The position numbers and the translations under genes were made by a program. From Xinfangfangia pollutisoli (lineage in GTDB: Bacteria; Pseudomonadota; Alphaproteobacteria; Rhodobacterales; Rhodobacteraceae): DNA of 64,000 nt. The stretch spans positions 102,925-166,924 of the forward strand of contig NZ_JAICBZ010000003.1 in NCBI RefSeq assembly GCF_020179405.1, written 5' to 3'. Positions 1-8,543 of the stretch are shown piece by piece; within the stretch, counting starts at the first letter, position 1; every line of letters begins with the position of its first letter. Under the pieces are notes generated by a model that did no database searches, was not told the DNA's origin, and saw only the letters and a list, made by a program, of their open reading frames with translations.

Positions 1-6
1 GTTCCG

Positions 7-1059
7 GTGACCATCCGTCTGCTGATCCTGGGCACGGGCGGCATGGCCAATTCCCATGCCGAAGCCTTCGCCGCCATTCCCGGCGTGGCGCTGGTGGCGG
101 GCGTCGACACCCGCCCGGCGGCGCTGGCCGCCTTTGCCGAAAAACACGCCATCCCGCATCGCTTCGAAAGCCTGGACGAGGCGCTGGCCTGGGGCCAGTT
201 CGACGCGGTGGCCAATGTCACCCCCGACGCCGCCCATCACGCCACCACCCTGCCGCTGCTGGCCGCGGGCAAGCATGTGCTGTGCGAAAAGCCGCTGGCC
301 ACGAATGCCGCCGATGCGGCCGAAATGGCCGCAGCCGCGGCGCGGGCCGGCACCATCGCCATGGTCAACCTGACCTATCGCAACGTGCCCGCCCTTCAGG
401 AAGCCGCACGGCTGGTGCGTACGGGCGCTTTGGGCCCGATCCGGCATTTCGAGGCCAGCTATCTGCAAAGCTGGCTGACCCAGCCCGCCTGGGGCGATTG
501 GCGGACCGAGCCGCAATGGCTGTGGCGCCTGTCGACCGCGCATGGATCAAAGGGCGTGCTGGGCGATGTCGGCATCCATATTCTCGACTTCGCGACCTTC
601 ATCGCCGGCGAGGCGGCGGTCGAGGTCTCGGCCCGGCTGGCCACCTTCGACAAGGCGCCGGGCGGGCGGATCGGGGACTATCCGCTTGATGCCAATGACA
701 GCGCCACGATGCAGCTACGGCTGTCGGGCGGGGCGCTGGGGGTGGTGCATGCGACGCGGTTTGCCACCGGCCATCTGAACGACCTGCGGCTGCGGATCTA
801 TGGCGAGGCGGGCGGGCTGGAGGTGCGGTTCGAAGCCGCCGTCAGCACGCTGTCGGCCTGTCTGGGCGAAGACCGGCTGACCGCGACCTGGCGCCCGGTC
901 GATTGCCCGCCGGTGCCGACCGTCTATCAGCGCTTCATCGCGGCGATCCGGGGTGAGGGCCCGGCCGAGCCCGATTTCGCCCGTGGCGCCGATCTGCAGC
1001 GCCTTCTGGACGCGGCCGAAGCCAGCGCCGCGGCCAGCGGCACCGCCCAGCGCCTGTAA
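7..1059 (+). CDS. Gfo/Idh/MocA family oxidoreductase
   Basis: This 350-residue protein is a predicted cytoplasmic NAD(P)-dependent dehydrogenase acting on a sugar, polyol or related substrate; the substrate cannot be read from sequence. The N-terminus has the Rossmann pattern GTGGMANSH (residues 9-17), followed by the family EKP motif at residues 94-96, which holds the catalytic lysine. A GDVGIHILD stretch near residue 195 matches the substrate-domain histidine region. Length is typical of the family. The start used is a GTG only 6 bases from the window edge, and the frame stays open to base 1, so an upstream start and the ribosome binding site cannot be judged. It is separated from the ABC sugar operon at 8.5 kb by unrelated genes, so a shared pathway is not implied. 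Confidence 0.9.
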   Translation: MTIRLLILGTGGMANSHAEAFAAIPGVALVAGVDTRPAALAAFAEKHAIPHRFESLDEALAWGQFDAVANVTPDAAHHATTLPLLAAGKHVLCEKPLATNAADAAEMAAAAARAGTIAMVNLTYRNVPALQEAARLVRTGALGPIRHFEASYLQSWLTQPAWGDWRTEPQWLWRLSTAHGSKGVLGDVGIHILDFATFIAGEAAVEVSARLATFDKAPGGRIGDYPLDANDSATMQLRLSGGALGVVHATRFATGHLNDLRLRIYGEAGGLEVRFEAAVSTLSACLGEDRLTATWRPVDCPPVPTVYQRFIAAIRGEGPAEPDFARGADLQRLLDAAEASAAASGTAQRL

Positions 1060-1081
1060 GGCGCGCGCCCGCGGCGGCGGC

Positions 1082-1456
1082 CTAGCCCGCCGTTTCCAGG
1101 CAATGGCGACGGAAGGCGCGTTTCAGCATGTCCAGCTCGGCCCGCAAAAGGTCGATCTCGGCCCGCAGGTCGTCTTCCATCGGCACGCCGGTGATCACGG
1201 TGAAATGCGCCAGCGTCTCGCCGCCCGAGCGGATCAGGAAGGTCTGCACCCCCTCGCTCAGCAGATCCGAGGGGATCGGCACCCGCACCGCATAATCGCC
1301 CTCGCGCCCCGGAACCGGCGTGACCGCCACCCCGGCCAGCGGCTTTTCCAGATGCAGCACATCCAGCTTCGGCGGCACCGCCCCCGCCCCGGTCAGCACA
1401 CCTTCCCAGATCCCGGCCCGGATCCGCGTCTGCGTCAGCTTCAGATCGTCAGACAT
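1082..1456 (-). CDS. Hypothetical protein, 124 residues
   Basis: I do not recognise a named family. The protein is acidic, begins MSDDLKLTQTRIRAGIW, appears beta-rich in its first 85 residues, and ends in a charged helix (about residues 90-120, DLRAEIDLLRAELDMLKRAF) that looks like a short coiled coil. No signal peptide or membrane segment is visible. It lies 9 bases downstream of the DUF6478-like gene on the same strand, so the two are probably co-transcribed. Codon use matches the neighbourhood, which supports a real gene. Confidence 0.75.
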   Translation of the reverse strand: MSDDLKLTQTRIRAGIWEGVLTGAGAVPPKLDVLHLEKPLAGVAVTPVPGREGDYAVRVPIPSDLLSEGVQTFLIRSGGETLAHFTVITGVPMEDDLRAEIDLLRAELDMLKRAFRRHCLETAG

Positions 1457-1465
1457 GCGCGCCCC

Positions 1466-2239
1466 CTACAGCTCGGCCCTGGGCCTGCGGCTGACCGTCA
1501 CGTCGCGCAGGATGATCTGGTTCATCTCGGGCCCTTCGAAGATCAGATCGACCCAAAGCTTCTCGATCCGCTTCTCGTTGACCTTGGTATAGGCCAGGTC
1601 GAATTCGACCATCACCTCTTCATCGGTCAGGGGCAGTTCCCGCACGATCTGCTCGACATTCGGCCCGTGTTTCACGTTCAGCCGCACGAAGATTTCCAGC
1701 GGCTTCTCCATCTCGACGATCACGTCCAGCCGGATCAGATGGCGCAGCTTCAGCCCCTGCGCGGCTTCGGGCGGCAGGTCCAGCACCAAAGACAGGAACG
1801 AGCCGTCAAAGCGGAACACATCCATGCGGAAGCCAAAGGGGGCAACATCGGCCTCGCGCGTGTTGCGGATCTGGCGGACGGTCAGTTCCGACCGGCGGCA
1901 ATCGTGAAAGATCGTGGCCCCGTCGCAGATCTGCGCCCGGCCGGGCACCGAAGACAGGCCCGGCGCGGCGATCTGGCCCTTCCACAGATCGGGCCGCCAG
2001 GCCCAATCCGTGCCGGCCTGTTTGCGGATCGCCGTGGCGCCGATCACCGGCAGGGCCAGCCGGTATTCGGCCTGATGGATCACCCGGTCCAACTCGCGCC
2101 GCAACTGCCGGGCGCGGCTGCGCTGGCTGCGCAGGCTGTCCAGCCCCATCTGCGCGGCTTCATTGGCCACGCGCGCCCAGCGCGCCAAGGCGCGGCGGAA
2201 GACCAGCCGGTCCATCACCCTGTCGAAGCGCCGCGTCAT
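1466..2239 (-). CDS. DUF6478-like protein
   Basis: This 257-residue protein resembles the DUF6478 family seen in Rhodobacteraceae; function is unknown. The N-terminal 60 residues are helical and rich in arginine (FRRALARWARVANEA, then SQRSRARQLRRELDR). The remainder looks like a beta-sandwich domain with repeated alternating hydrophobic strands. No signal peptide is visible, so a cytoplasmic location is inferred. It probably forms an operon with the 124-residue protein that follows by 9 bases. The family name is from memory and could be wrong; the gene call is firm. Confidence 0.75.
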   Translation of the reverse strand: MTRRFDRVMDRLVFRRALARWARVANEAAQMGLDSLRSQRSRARQLRRELDRVIHQAEYRLALPVIGATAIRKQAGTDWAWRPDLWKGQIAAPGLSSVPGRAQICDGATIFHDCRRSELTVRQIRNTREADVAPFGFRMDVFRFDGSFLSLVLDLPPEAAQGLKLRHLIRLDVIVEMEKPLEIFVRLNVKHGPNVEQIVRELPLTDEEVMVEFDLAYTKVNEKRIEKLWVDLIFEGPEMNQIILRDVTVSRRPRAEL

Positions 2240-2348
2240 CGTTTCTGCCTGGATGCCCCTTGCCGGATTTCTCCGGGAATTGTCGAATGTCCGGAAACAC
2301 GACCACTAGACTCGAAAAGTGTTAACAAGCCAAGCCCCTGGCCCGCCT

Positions 2349-2942
2349 TCAGCCGCCATTCGCGGCAACGAAACCCGCCACCGCGCGGTCCAGCAGGCTG
2401 CGCCCGGCCGCCTCGGGCAGGGTGGCGCCCTTGGTTCCGGTGACCGAGATCGACACCAGCCGCCCCTTCAGCCCCAGGATCGCCCGCCAGTAATCGCCCG
2501 CCTGCCGGTCGGCCACCCGCATCACGAAGACCCCGCCCGACAGGCCGGTCTTCAGCACCCGCACCGATCCCGCCCGCCCGTCGCGCGCCAGCGCCGCCCG
2601 CCCGGGCCCCGAGGTGAACCAGGCGCTTAGCGCCGGCCCGCCCGATTTCAGCACCTGGGCCGAGCCGACGGGCCCCGCGCTGAGCGTGATCAGCGCCGGC
2701 GCCACCGTATCGGCATCGGTGCAACGCCCCATCAGCACCACGGCGCCGGTCTGGGTTTCATGGCTGGCGCTGCGGTCGATGCAATAGCCGGGCGGGGCCG
2801 ACACCCGCATCTCGCCTGCCAGGAAACTGGCCGTGCGCGGCAGGGCCTGGCCGGGCGGCCCCTCGACCGGCACGCAGGCCGACAGCGCGGCAGCCAGACC
2901 TGCAACCCAAAGGACAGACGCCCTGAACAGCCAAAAAGACAT
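2349..2942 (-). CDS. Predicted lipoprotein
   Basis: This is a 197-residue secreted protein with a lipoprotein signal: MSFWLFRASVLWVAGLAAALSAC, with lipobox LSAC placing the acylated cysteine at about residue 23. I chose the ATG at 2942 over an in-frame start 14 codons upstream because it puts the signal peptide at the N-terminus. The mature part contains two further cysteines (GYCIDRSAS and GRCTDAD), which could form a disulfide in the periplasm. No catalytic motif is recognised. It is a stand-alone gene, 109 bases upstream of the DUF6478-like start on the same strand. Confidence 0.7.
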   Translation of the reverse strand: MSFWLFRASVLWVAGLAAALSACVPVEGPPGQALPRTASFLAGEMRVSAPPGYCIDRSASHETQTGAVVLMGRCTDADTVAPALITLSAGPVGSAQVLKSGGPALSAWFTSGPGRAALARDGRAGSVRVLKTGLSGGVFVMRVADRQAGDYWRAILGLKGRLVSISVTGTKGATLPEAAGRSLLDRAVAGFVAANGG

Positions 2943-3071
2943 GATGCACCCGCACATAGGGCCCGCCGGCCCCCGGCCGCGCAACCCCTGCGGCCCCTTG
3001 CGGAATTAGCTTTGTGCCGCCGACCTGGCAAGAGCCGCGTCAGCCCGGCGCAGCGGCTGCGGCGCGAAAGA

Positions 3072-3200
3072 TCAGGGCAGCGTGCCGAACAGAACCGGCG
3101 CGCCCGCCCAAAGCGTCAGGAAGCCCAGGCCCATCAGCACGCAGCTGCGCCAGGACGACACTCTCCTGCGGCGATCCGGTATACGCAGCCACTCTTCCAT
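3072..3200 (-). CDS. Small membrane protein candidate (42 residues)
   Basis: An ATG-to-TGA frame encodes a basic N-terminus (MEEWLRIPDRRRRVSSWRSC) followed by one hydrophobic segment (VLMGLGFLTLWAGAPVLFG) and a short tail. The positive-inside layout and GC-rich third positions look like a genuine single-pass peptide. The region 2943-3407 otherwise holds nothing I can assign except the pheT leader. There is no strong Shine-Dalgarno sequence. Chance remains a real alternative for a frame this short; conservation in relatives would decide. Confidence 0.35.
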   Translation of the reverse strand: MEEWLRIPDRRRRVSSWRSCVLMGLGFLTLWAGAPVLFGTLP

Positions 3201-3407
3201 CACTCGGTCTCACCACTCCACGCAGGGTTGTCTTCCCCTGTCTTATAGCGGGGCGGGCGCGGGCATTCATCCCCGCCAGGGTGCAACAAGCTGTTTCCAG
3301 ATCGCCTCCAGGGCGAAGCGGGCAGCCTGCCCCGCGCCCCCGCGCGCCACCCTTCCCCTCTGGCCTGCTTTGCGCTAATCCGGCCGCGCAAAGGAAGGAC
3401 CGCGCCC
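3201..3407. other. Intergenic leader before pheT
   Basis: No gene is supported here. The last bases before pheT contain AAAGGAAGG, a good ribosome binding site 8 to 9 bases before the ATG at 3408. I see no tRNA-like or T-box leader structure, as expected for an alphaproteobacterium. Confidence 0.5.
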
Positions 3408-5828
3408 ATGAAATTCTCCCTGTCCTGGCTGGCCGATCATCTCGACACCACCGCCTCGGTCGACGAGATCGCCGAGGCGCTGACCGATCTGGGCCTGGAG
3501 GTCGAAGGCGTCGAGAACCCCGCCGCGGCTTTGGGCGATTTCCGCATCTGCCGGGTGATCGAGGCGGTGCAGCACCCGAATGCCGACCGGCTGCGGGTCT
3601 GCCGCGTGGCAACCTGGCCGGGCGGGCCGGGGTCCGAGATGGTTGAGGTGCAGGTGGTCTGCGGCGCGCCCAATGCGCGCACCGGGCTGGTGGGCGTCTT
3701 CGCCCCGCCCGGCACCCATGTGCCCGGCACCGGGGTCGACCTGAAGCCCGGGGTGATCCGCGGCGTCGAATCGAACGGCATGCTGTGTTCGGAACGCGAG
3801 CTGGAACTGTCCGATGACCATAACGGCATCATCGAACTGCCCGAAGACGCGCCCCTTGGCGCCCGCTTCATCGATTACAAGGGCCTGAACGACCCGGTGA
3901 TCGAGATCAAGGTGACGCCGAACCGCCCCGACGCCCTGGGCATTCATGGCATCGCCCGCGATCTGGCGGCGCGCGGCATCGGCAAGCTGAAACCCGTCGT
4001 GGTGCCGCAGATCAAGGGCGGCTTCGCCTCGCCCGTTTCGGTCGCGATCGACCCGGCGCTGAAGGAAAAGGGCTGTCCGCATTTCGCCGGCCGGCTGATC
4101 CGCGGTGTGAAGAACGGCCCCTCGCCCGACTGGCTGCAGGCGCGGCTGAAGGCGGTCGGGCTGCGGCCGATCTCGGCGCTGGTCGATATCACCAATTTCT
4201 TCACCTATGCCTGGAACCGCCCGCTGCATGTCTTCGATGCCGGCAAGATGACCGGCGCGACCCTGCGCATCCATCCCGCCCGGGGCGGCGAGGAAATGCT
4301 GGCGCTGGATGGCAAGACCTATGCGCTGAAGCCGGGGATGATGGCGATTTCCGACGATGCCGGGGTCGAAAGCCTGGCCGGCATCATGGGCGGCGAGGCC
4401 TCGGGCTGTTCCGAGACCACGACCGATGTCTTCCTGGAAAGCGCCTATTGGGACCCGATCACCATTGCCGCCACCGGCCGGGCGCTGAAGATCAACTCGG
4501 ATGCGCGCTATCGGTTCGAACGCGGCGTCGATCCGGCCTTCACTCTGCCGGGCCTGGATATGGCCACCCAGATGGTGCTGGATCTGTGCGGCGGCGAAGC
4601 CTCGGATCTGGTGCAGGATGGCGCCGCGCCCGAGACGACCCGCAGCTACCGGCTGAACCCGGCCCGGGTGATCAGCCTGGTCGGCATGGAGATTCCCGAA
4701 GCCGAACAGCGCCGCTCGCTTGAGGCTTTGGGCTTCGTGCTGAACGGCAATGACGCGACCCCGCCCTCGTGGCGGCCCGATGTGCTGGGCGAGGCCGATC
4801 TGGTCGAGGAAGTGGCCCGGGTGGCCAGCCTGACCAAGCTGCAGGGCGCGCCGATGAAGCGCAGCCAGCCCGGCGTGCCGCGGCCGATCCTGACCGCGCA
4901 GCAGGTGCGCGAAAAGGCGGCGCGGCGGCAGATCGCGGCGCTGGGCTACAATGAATGCGTGACCTACAGCTTCATCGAGGCCAAGGCCGCGGCGCTGTTC
5001 GGCGGCGGCTCGGATGCGGTGCGGGTGGAAAACCCGATCTCGTCCGAGATGACGCATCTGCGCCCCGACCTGCTGCCCGGGCTTCTGGCGGCGGCGGCGC
5101 GCAACCAGGCGCGCGGCTTCGCCGATCTGGCGCTGTTCGAGGTTGGCCCCGTCTTCCAGGGCGGCGAGCCGGGCGAGCAGCATCTGCAGGCGACCGGCCT
5201 TCTGGTCGGCGCGGCGGCCCCGCGCGATCCCTATGGCTCGCGCCGGCCGGTGGATCTTTTCGATGCCAAGGCCGATGCCGAGGCGGTTCTGGCCGCCCTT
5301 GGCGCGCCGGCCCGGGTGCAGATCAGCCGCAAGGCGGCGGGGTGGTGGCATCCCGGCCGCTCGGGGGTGGTCGGGCTGGGGCCGAACACGCTGGCCACCT
5401 ATGGCGAGGTGCATCCCCGCGTCTTGCAGGCCATGGGGGTCAAGGGCCCGGCGGTGGCCTTCACCGTTCTGGTGGCCAATGTGCCGCTGCCCAAGGTGAA
5501 ATCGCCCACCCGGCCCGCGCTGGCGATCAGCGATCTGCAGGCGGTGGACCGCGATTTCGCCTTTGTCGTCGATGCTGGGGTCGAGGCGCTGGTCGCGGTG
5601 AACGCCGCCCAGGGCGCCGACAAGGCGCTGATCGAAAGCGTGCGGGTCTTTGACCAGTTCACCGGCGAAAAGGCCGAGGCGCAGATGGGCGCGGGCAAGA
5701 AGTCGATCGCGCTGACCGTGCGGCTGCAACCGGTCGACAAGACCCTGACCGAAGTCGAGATCGAAGCGGTCTCGGCCAAGATCGTTGAGAAGGTCACCAA
5801 GGCCACCGGCGGCACGCTGCGCGGCTAG
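3408..5828 (+). CDS. pheT: Phenylalanine-tRNA ligase beta subunit
   Basis: This 806-residue protein is the beta subunit of the alpha2-beta2 phenylalanyl-tRNA synthetase, which charges tRNA-Phe in the cytoplasm. The expected order is visible: an N-terminal core with a tRNA-binding OB domain (about residues 40-150, including GVESNGMLCSERELELS), the B3/B4 editing region, the B5 domain and a catalytic-like core, and a C-terminal anticodon-binding domain containing FAFVVDAGVEA and ending KVTKATGGTLRG. Length is standard. The pheS partner usually lies nearby, but it is neither upstream nor downstream in this window, and rpmI-rplT sit 54 kb away. The start is supported by AAAGGAAGG upstream. Confidence 0.98.
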   Translation: MKFSLSWLADHLDTTASVDEIAEALTDLGLEVEGVENPAAALGDFRICRVIEAVQHPNADRLRVCRVATWPGGPGSEMVEVQVVCGAPNARTGLVGVFAPPGTHVPGTGVDLKPGVIRGVESNGMLCSERELELSDDHNGIIELPEDAPLGARFIDYKGLNDPVIEIKVTPNRPDALGIHGIARDLAARGIGKLKPVVVPQIKGGFASPVSVAIDPALKEKGCPHFAGRLIRGVKNGPSPDWLQARLKAVGLRPISALVDITNFFTYAWNRPLHVFDAGKMTGATLRIHPARGGEEMLALDGKTYALKPGMMAISDDAGVESLAGIMGGEASGCSETTTDVFLESAYWDPITIAATGRALKINSDARYRFERGVDPAFTLPGLDMATQMVLDLCGGEASDLVQDGAAPETTRSYRLNPARVISLVGMEIPEAEQRRSLEALGFVLNGNDATPPSWRPDVLGEADLVEEVARVASLTKLQGAPMKRSQPGVPRPILTAQQVREKAARRQIAALGYNECVTYSFIEAKAAALFGGGSDAVRVENPISSEMTHLRPDLLPGLLAAAARNQARGFADLALFEVGPVFQGGEPGEQHLQATGLLVGAAAPRDPYGSRRPVDLFDAKADAEAVLAALGAPARVQISRKAAGWWHPGRSGVVGLGPNTLATYGEVHPRVLQAMGVKGPAVAFTVLVANVPLPKVKSPTRPALAISDLQAVDRDFAFVVDAGVEALVAVNAAQGADKALIESVRVFDQFTGEKAEAQMGAGKKSIALTVRLQPVDKTLTEVEIEAVSAKIVEKVTKATGGTLRG

Positions 5829-5845
5829 GCCACTACGCGGCGCAT

Positions 5846-5870
5846 GCCGGCGGGCGCAGACCCCGCCGGC
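5846..5870. terminator. Bidirectional terminator-like hairpin
   Basis: GCCGGCGGG and CCCGCCGGC form a perfect 9-bp stem around a 7-base loop in the 63-base gap between the convergent pheT and RTX genes. No T-run follows on either strand, so this is a stem-only candidate. Confidence 0.35.
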
Positions 5871-5891
5871 GGGACCAGGCAAGGCGCCCCC

Positions 5892-8435
5892 TCAGGCCGC
5901 CAGCAAGACCTTGGCCTCAAACCGTTTCAGCGTCGGCCGGGCGGCGGGCCAGGCGCCGCCCAGACCGGCCAGCTCGGGGAACAGCGTCAAAAGCTCGTCC
6001 CGCGCCGCCTCGTCCAGGCCGCCCACCGTGCGGTCGCCCGGCTGGAAGCTTTCGCTCCAGGCGCCATCGGCCAGCACCACCTCGTGGCGGTCGAACAGCA
6101 GATGCAGATAGGTGACCTCGGTCTCGGCCGCCTCGGTCACGCCGGGCAGCCCCAGCAGATGCTCGGCCCGCACCAGCACTTCGTCGGCGCCGAACAGCAG
6201 TTCGGCCCGCGGCCCGGCCATCAGCATCCGGTGCTGGCGCGACACCTGCATCGCCCGCAGCGGCAGGCCGCCGCCCAGGGCCCCCGCCGCGATCCGCACC
6301 GGCTGCAGCCGCGGATCGGCGGCCAGATCGGCCGCGCCCAGCCGCTTGCGCCCGACCCAGCGGATCGGCTGCAGCCCATGGTCGCGCGTCATTACCCGGT
6401 CGCCCGCCCGCAGATCCTCGACCCGCCTTTCGCCCCCCTCGCAGGCGATCCGCGCGCCCGGGGTGAAACAGGCGATCACCTGCTCGATATTGACGAAGTT
6501 CATCGTGCCGGTCGGCTGGCCCAGACCGTTATAGAAGGTGACCGTGCCGTTTTCCGGGTTCTGCGGATCGTACAGCACCCGCAAGGGGCCCAGCCCGGTC
6601 AGATCCAGCACGTCCATGTCATCGACGTCTTCCGACCCGTCGACCACCAGCCCGGCCCCGCCAAGAAGCGTATCCGACCCGTCGCCGCCGATCAGCGTCG
6701 CAGCACCCGATCCCGTCAGCAGATCGTCGCCCGCGCCGCCATACAGCCGGTCGCCGGCGTCGCCGGTCAGCGTGTCATTGCCATCGCCGCCATACAGCGT
6801 GTCGGCCCCCGCGCCGCCCAGCAGCCGGTCATCGCCCGCCCCGCCCTCAAGCAGGTCATTCCCGGCGCCGCCCGACAGCGTGTCATTGCCCTCGCCACCG
6901 TAAAGCCGGTCATTGCCCTCGCCGCCGTCCAGACTGTCGCGCCCGGCACCGCCATACAGGCTGTCATCGCCGGCCCCGCCAGAGACCGTGTCATTGCCAG
7001 CGCCGCCCTCGGCCAGATCATTGCCGGCGCCGGCATCCAGCAGGTCATGGCCCTCATCCCCGGCCAGCGTGTCATCGCCCGCGCCGCCATAGACCGTGTC
7101 ATTGCCGCTGCCGCCGTAAAGCGAGTCATTGCCGCCGCGACCATCCATCAGGTCATTGCCGGCCCCACCATAGAAGGCGTTGGTATAGACATCGCCCGAC
7201 AGGCCCATCTCGTCATAGCCGATCAGCGTATCGTCGAAGGCGCTGCCGATCAGCCCGTCGATCCCCGACAGGACATCGCCCGTCGCATGGCCGCCGGTCG
7301 CGGTCCAGTCGGTCAGATTGACATTCACCGCCGCGTTCGAGCCGCTGTAATCGGCGATATCCAGGTCTTCGCCGCCGTAAAGCGTATCGGCCCCGGCCCC
7401 GCCCGCCAGCGTATCGTCGCCATCGCCGCCATACAGCAGGTCACGCCCGTCGCCGCCCGCCAGCAGGTTCTGCCCCGCATCGCCGGTCAGCGTGTCATTA
7501 TAGGCGCTGCCGATCAGCGTCTCGATCCCCGACAGCGTGTCGCCCGCCGCATCCCCGCCGCTGCCCGTGCCGGTGGACAGGTTGACCGACACCCCCGCGC
7601 CCGAGCCGGAGTAATCGGCCGTGTCGCTGCCATCGCCGCCATACAGCCCGTCGCTGCCCGAGCCGCCGGTCAGCGTGTCATTGCCGGCCCCGCCATACAG
7701 CGCATCCGACCCGGACCCGCCCGACAGAAGATCGTCGCCCGCCCCGCCGTCCAGCGTATTGGCGGCGCCGTCGCCGGTCAGCGTGTCGGCAAAGTCCGTC
7801 CCGGTGACCTGCTCGATCCCCGACAGGACATCGCCCTGCGCATCGCCGCCCTGCCCGGTGCCGCTGGCCAGGTTGACAGACACCCCCGCGCCCGAGCCGG
7901 AATAATCGGCCAGATCGGTCCCCGACCCGCCATACAGCGAATCCGCCCCCGCGCCGCCGATCAGCGTGTCATCGCCGCCGCCCGCGTCGATCCGGTCATT
8001 GCCGGCCCCGCCTTCCAGCAGATTGGCCGACCCGCTGCCGGTCAGCGTGTCGGCATAGGCCGAGCCGACCAGGTTCTCGATCGAGCTCAGCTGATCGCCC
8101 TGCGCATCGCCGCCCGATCCCGTGCCCGTCGACAGGTTGACCGAAACCCCGGCGCCCGATCCGGAATAATCGGCCGTATCGGTGCCCGTGCCGCCATACA
8201 GCCGGTCATTTCCCGTGCCGCCGATCAGCGTGTCATTGCCGCTGCCGCCATAAAGTGAATCATTGCCCGCCTGGCCAGAGATAAGATCCGCGCCAGACGT
8301 GCCGGTCAGGGAATTGTTCCCCGAGTTCCCGGATAAAGTCGCCACCTGTACTGCCCCGATGACGCCGGATGCATGGCCCGGCGCCTTTTTCCCACTGTGG
8401 CAGGAAAAGGCGAAATTGTGGCAAAATTTAGTCAT
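5892..8435 (-). CDS. RTX calcium-binding repeat protein with C-terminal Hint domain
   Basis: This predicted secreted protein has about 847 residues. From about residue 30 to 620 it is built of nonapeptide RTX repeats (GGAGNDTLYGG type) that bind calcium after export. Four larger modules of about 80-110 residues each repeat ADYSGSGAGVSVNL, a GDxxSGIE segment and a Gx(A/D)xxDTLTG segment. A Hint domain (Hint_2 type) follows, starting at CFTPGARIACEGG and containing VSRQHRMLM. Proteins of this kind normally leave by a type I secretion system using an uncleaved C-terminus; no exporter genes are adjacent. The frame is open well upstream. I chose ATG 8435 (MTKFCHNFAFS) because it lies close to the repeats and the upstream frame has non-coding character, but a GTG about 30 codons later is also possible. 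Confidence 0.85.
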   Translation of the reverse strand: MTKFCHNFAFSCHSGKKAPGHASGVIGAVQVATLSGNSGNNSLTGTSGADLISGQAGNDSLYGGSGNDTLIGGTGNDRLYGGTGTDTADYSGSGAGVSVNLSTGTGSGGDAQGDQLSSIENLVGSAYADTLTGSGSANLLEGGAGNDRIDAGGGDDTLIGGAGADSLYGGSGTDLADYSGSGAGVSVNLASGTGQGGDAQGDVLSGIEQVTGTDFADTLTGDGAANTLDGGAGDDLLSGGSGSDALYGGAGNDTLTGGSGSDGLYGGDGSDTADYSGSGAGVSVNLSTGTGSGGDAAGDTLSGIETLIGSAYNDTLTGDAGQNLLAGGDGRDLLYGGDGDDTLAGGAGADTLYGGEDLDIADYSGSNAAVNVNLTDWTATGGHATGDVLSGIDGLIGSAFDDTLIGYDEMGLSGDVYTNAFYGGAGNDLMDGRGGNDSLYGGSGNDTVYGGAGDDTLAGDEGHDLLDAGAGNDLAEGGAGNDTVSGGAGDDSLYGGAGRDSLDGGEGNDRLYGGEGNDTLSGGAGNDLLEGGAGDDRLLGGAGADTLYGGDGNDTLTGDAGDRLYGGAGDDLLTGSGAATLIGGDGSDTLLGGAGLVVDGSEDVDDMDVLDLTGLGPLRVLYDPQNPENGTVTFYNGLGQPTGTMNFVNIEQVIACFTPGARIACEGGERRVEDLRAGDRVMTRDHGLQPIRWVGRKRLGAADLAADPRLQPVRIAAGALGGGLPLRAMQVSRQHRMLMAGPRAELLFGADEVLVRAEHLLGLPGVTEAAETEVTYLHLLFDRHEVVLADGAWSESFQPGDRTVGGLDEAARDELLTLFPELAGLGGAWPAARPTLKRFEAKVLLAA

Positions 8436-8498
8436 CCCCGTCTCATTTGGGCCCGGCCCGGGCGCCCGGGCGCGGCCCGGCGCGGGCGGGCTGTCTGA

Positions 8499-8527
8499 TT
8501 GACGTACCTCAGATCCTGCGTCACTCT
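8499..8527 (+). promoter_or_regulatory. Putative lacI-type gene promoter with operator half-site
   Basis: TTGACG (8499-8504) could be a -35 element, with a weak -10 (CACTCT) 17 bases on. TTGACGTACCTCAG overlaps it and shares the CG-ACCTCA half-site with the perfect palindrome at 9625-9642 in front of the transporter genes. I infer autoregulation by the LacI-family protein that starts at 8544. Confidence 0.4.
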
Positions 8528-8543
8528 GCCGGCCGGAGGCGCC

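Noticed and set aside
3375..5882. Long minus-strand open frame opposite pheT
   Set aside because: It mirrors pheT codons, has arginine/histidine/glutamine-rich composition typical of antisense frames in GC-rich DNA, and matches no family.
5844..8258. Long plus-strand open frame opposite the RTX gene with repeated VIA/RVI units
   Set aside because: The apparent repeats are the complement of the RTX nonapeptide codons; the RTX reading has family motifs and a Hint domain.
6700..8300. Regular short repeats suggesting a CRISPR array or minisatellite
   Set aside because: Repeat units are in-frame RTX codons of 27 bases with varying third positions, not identical direct repeats with unique spacers.
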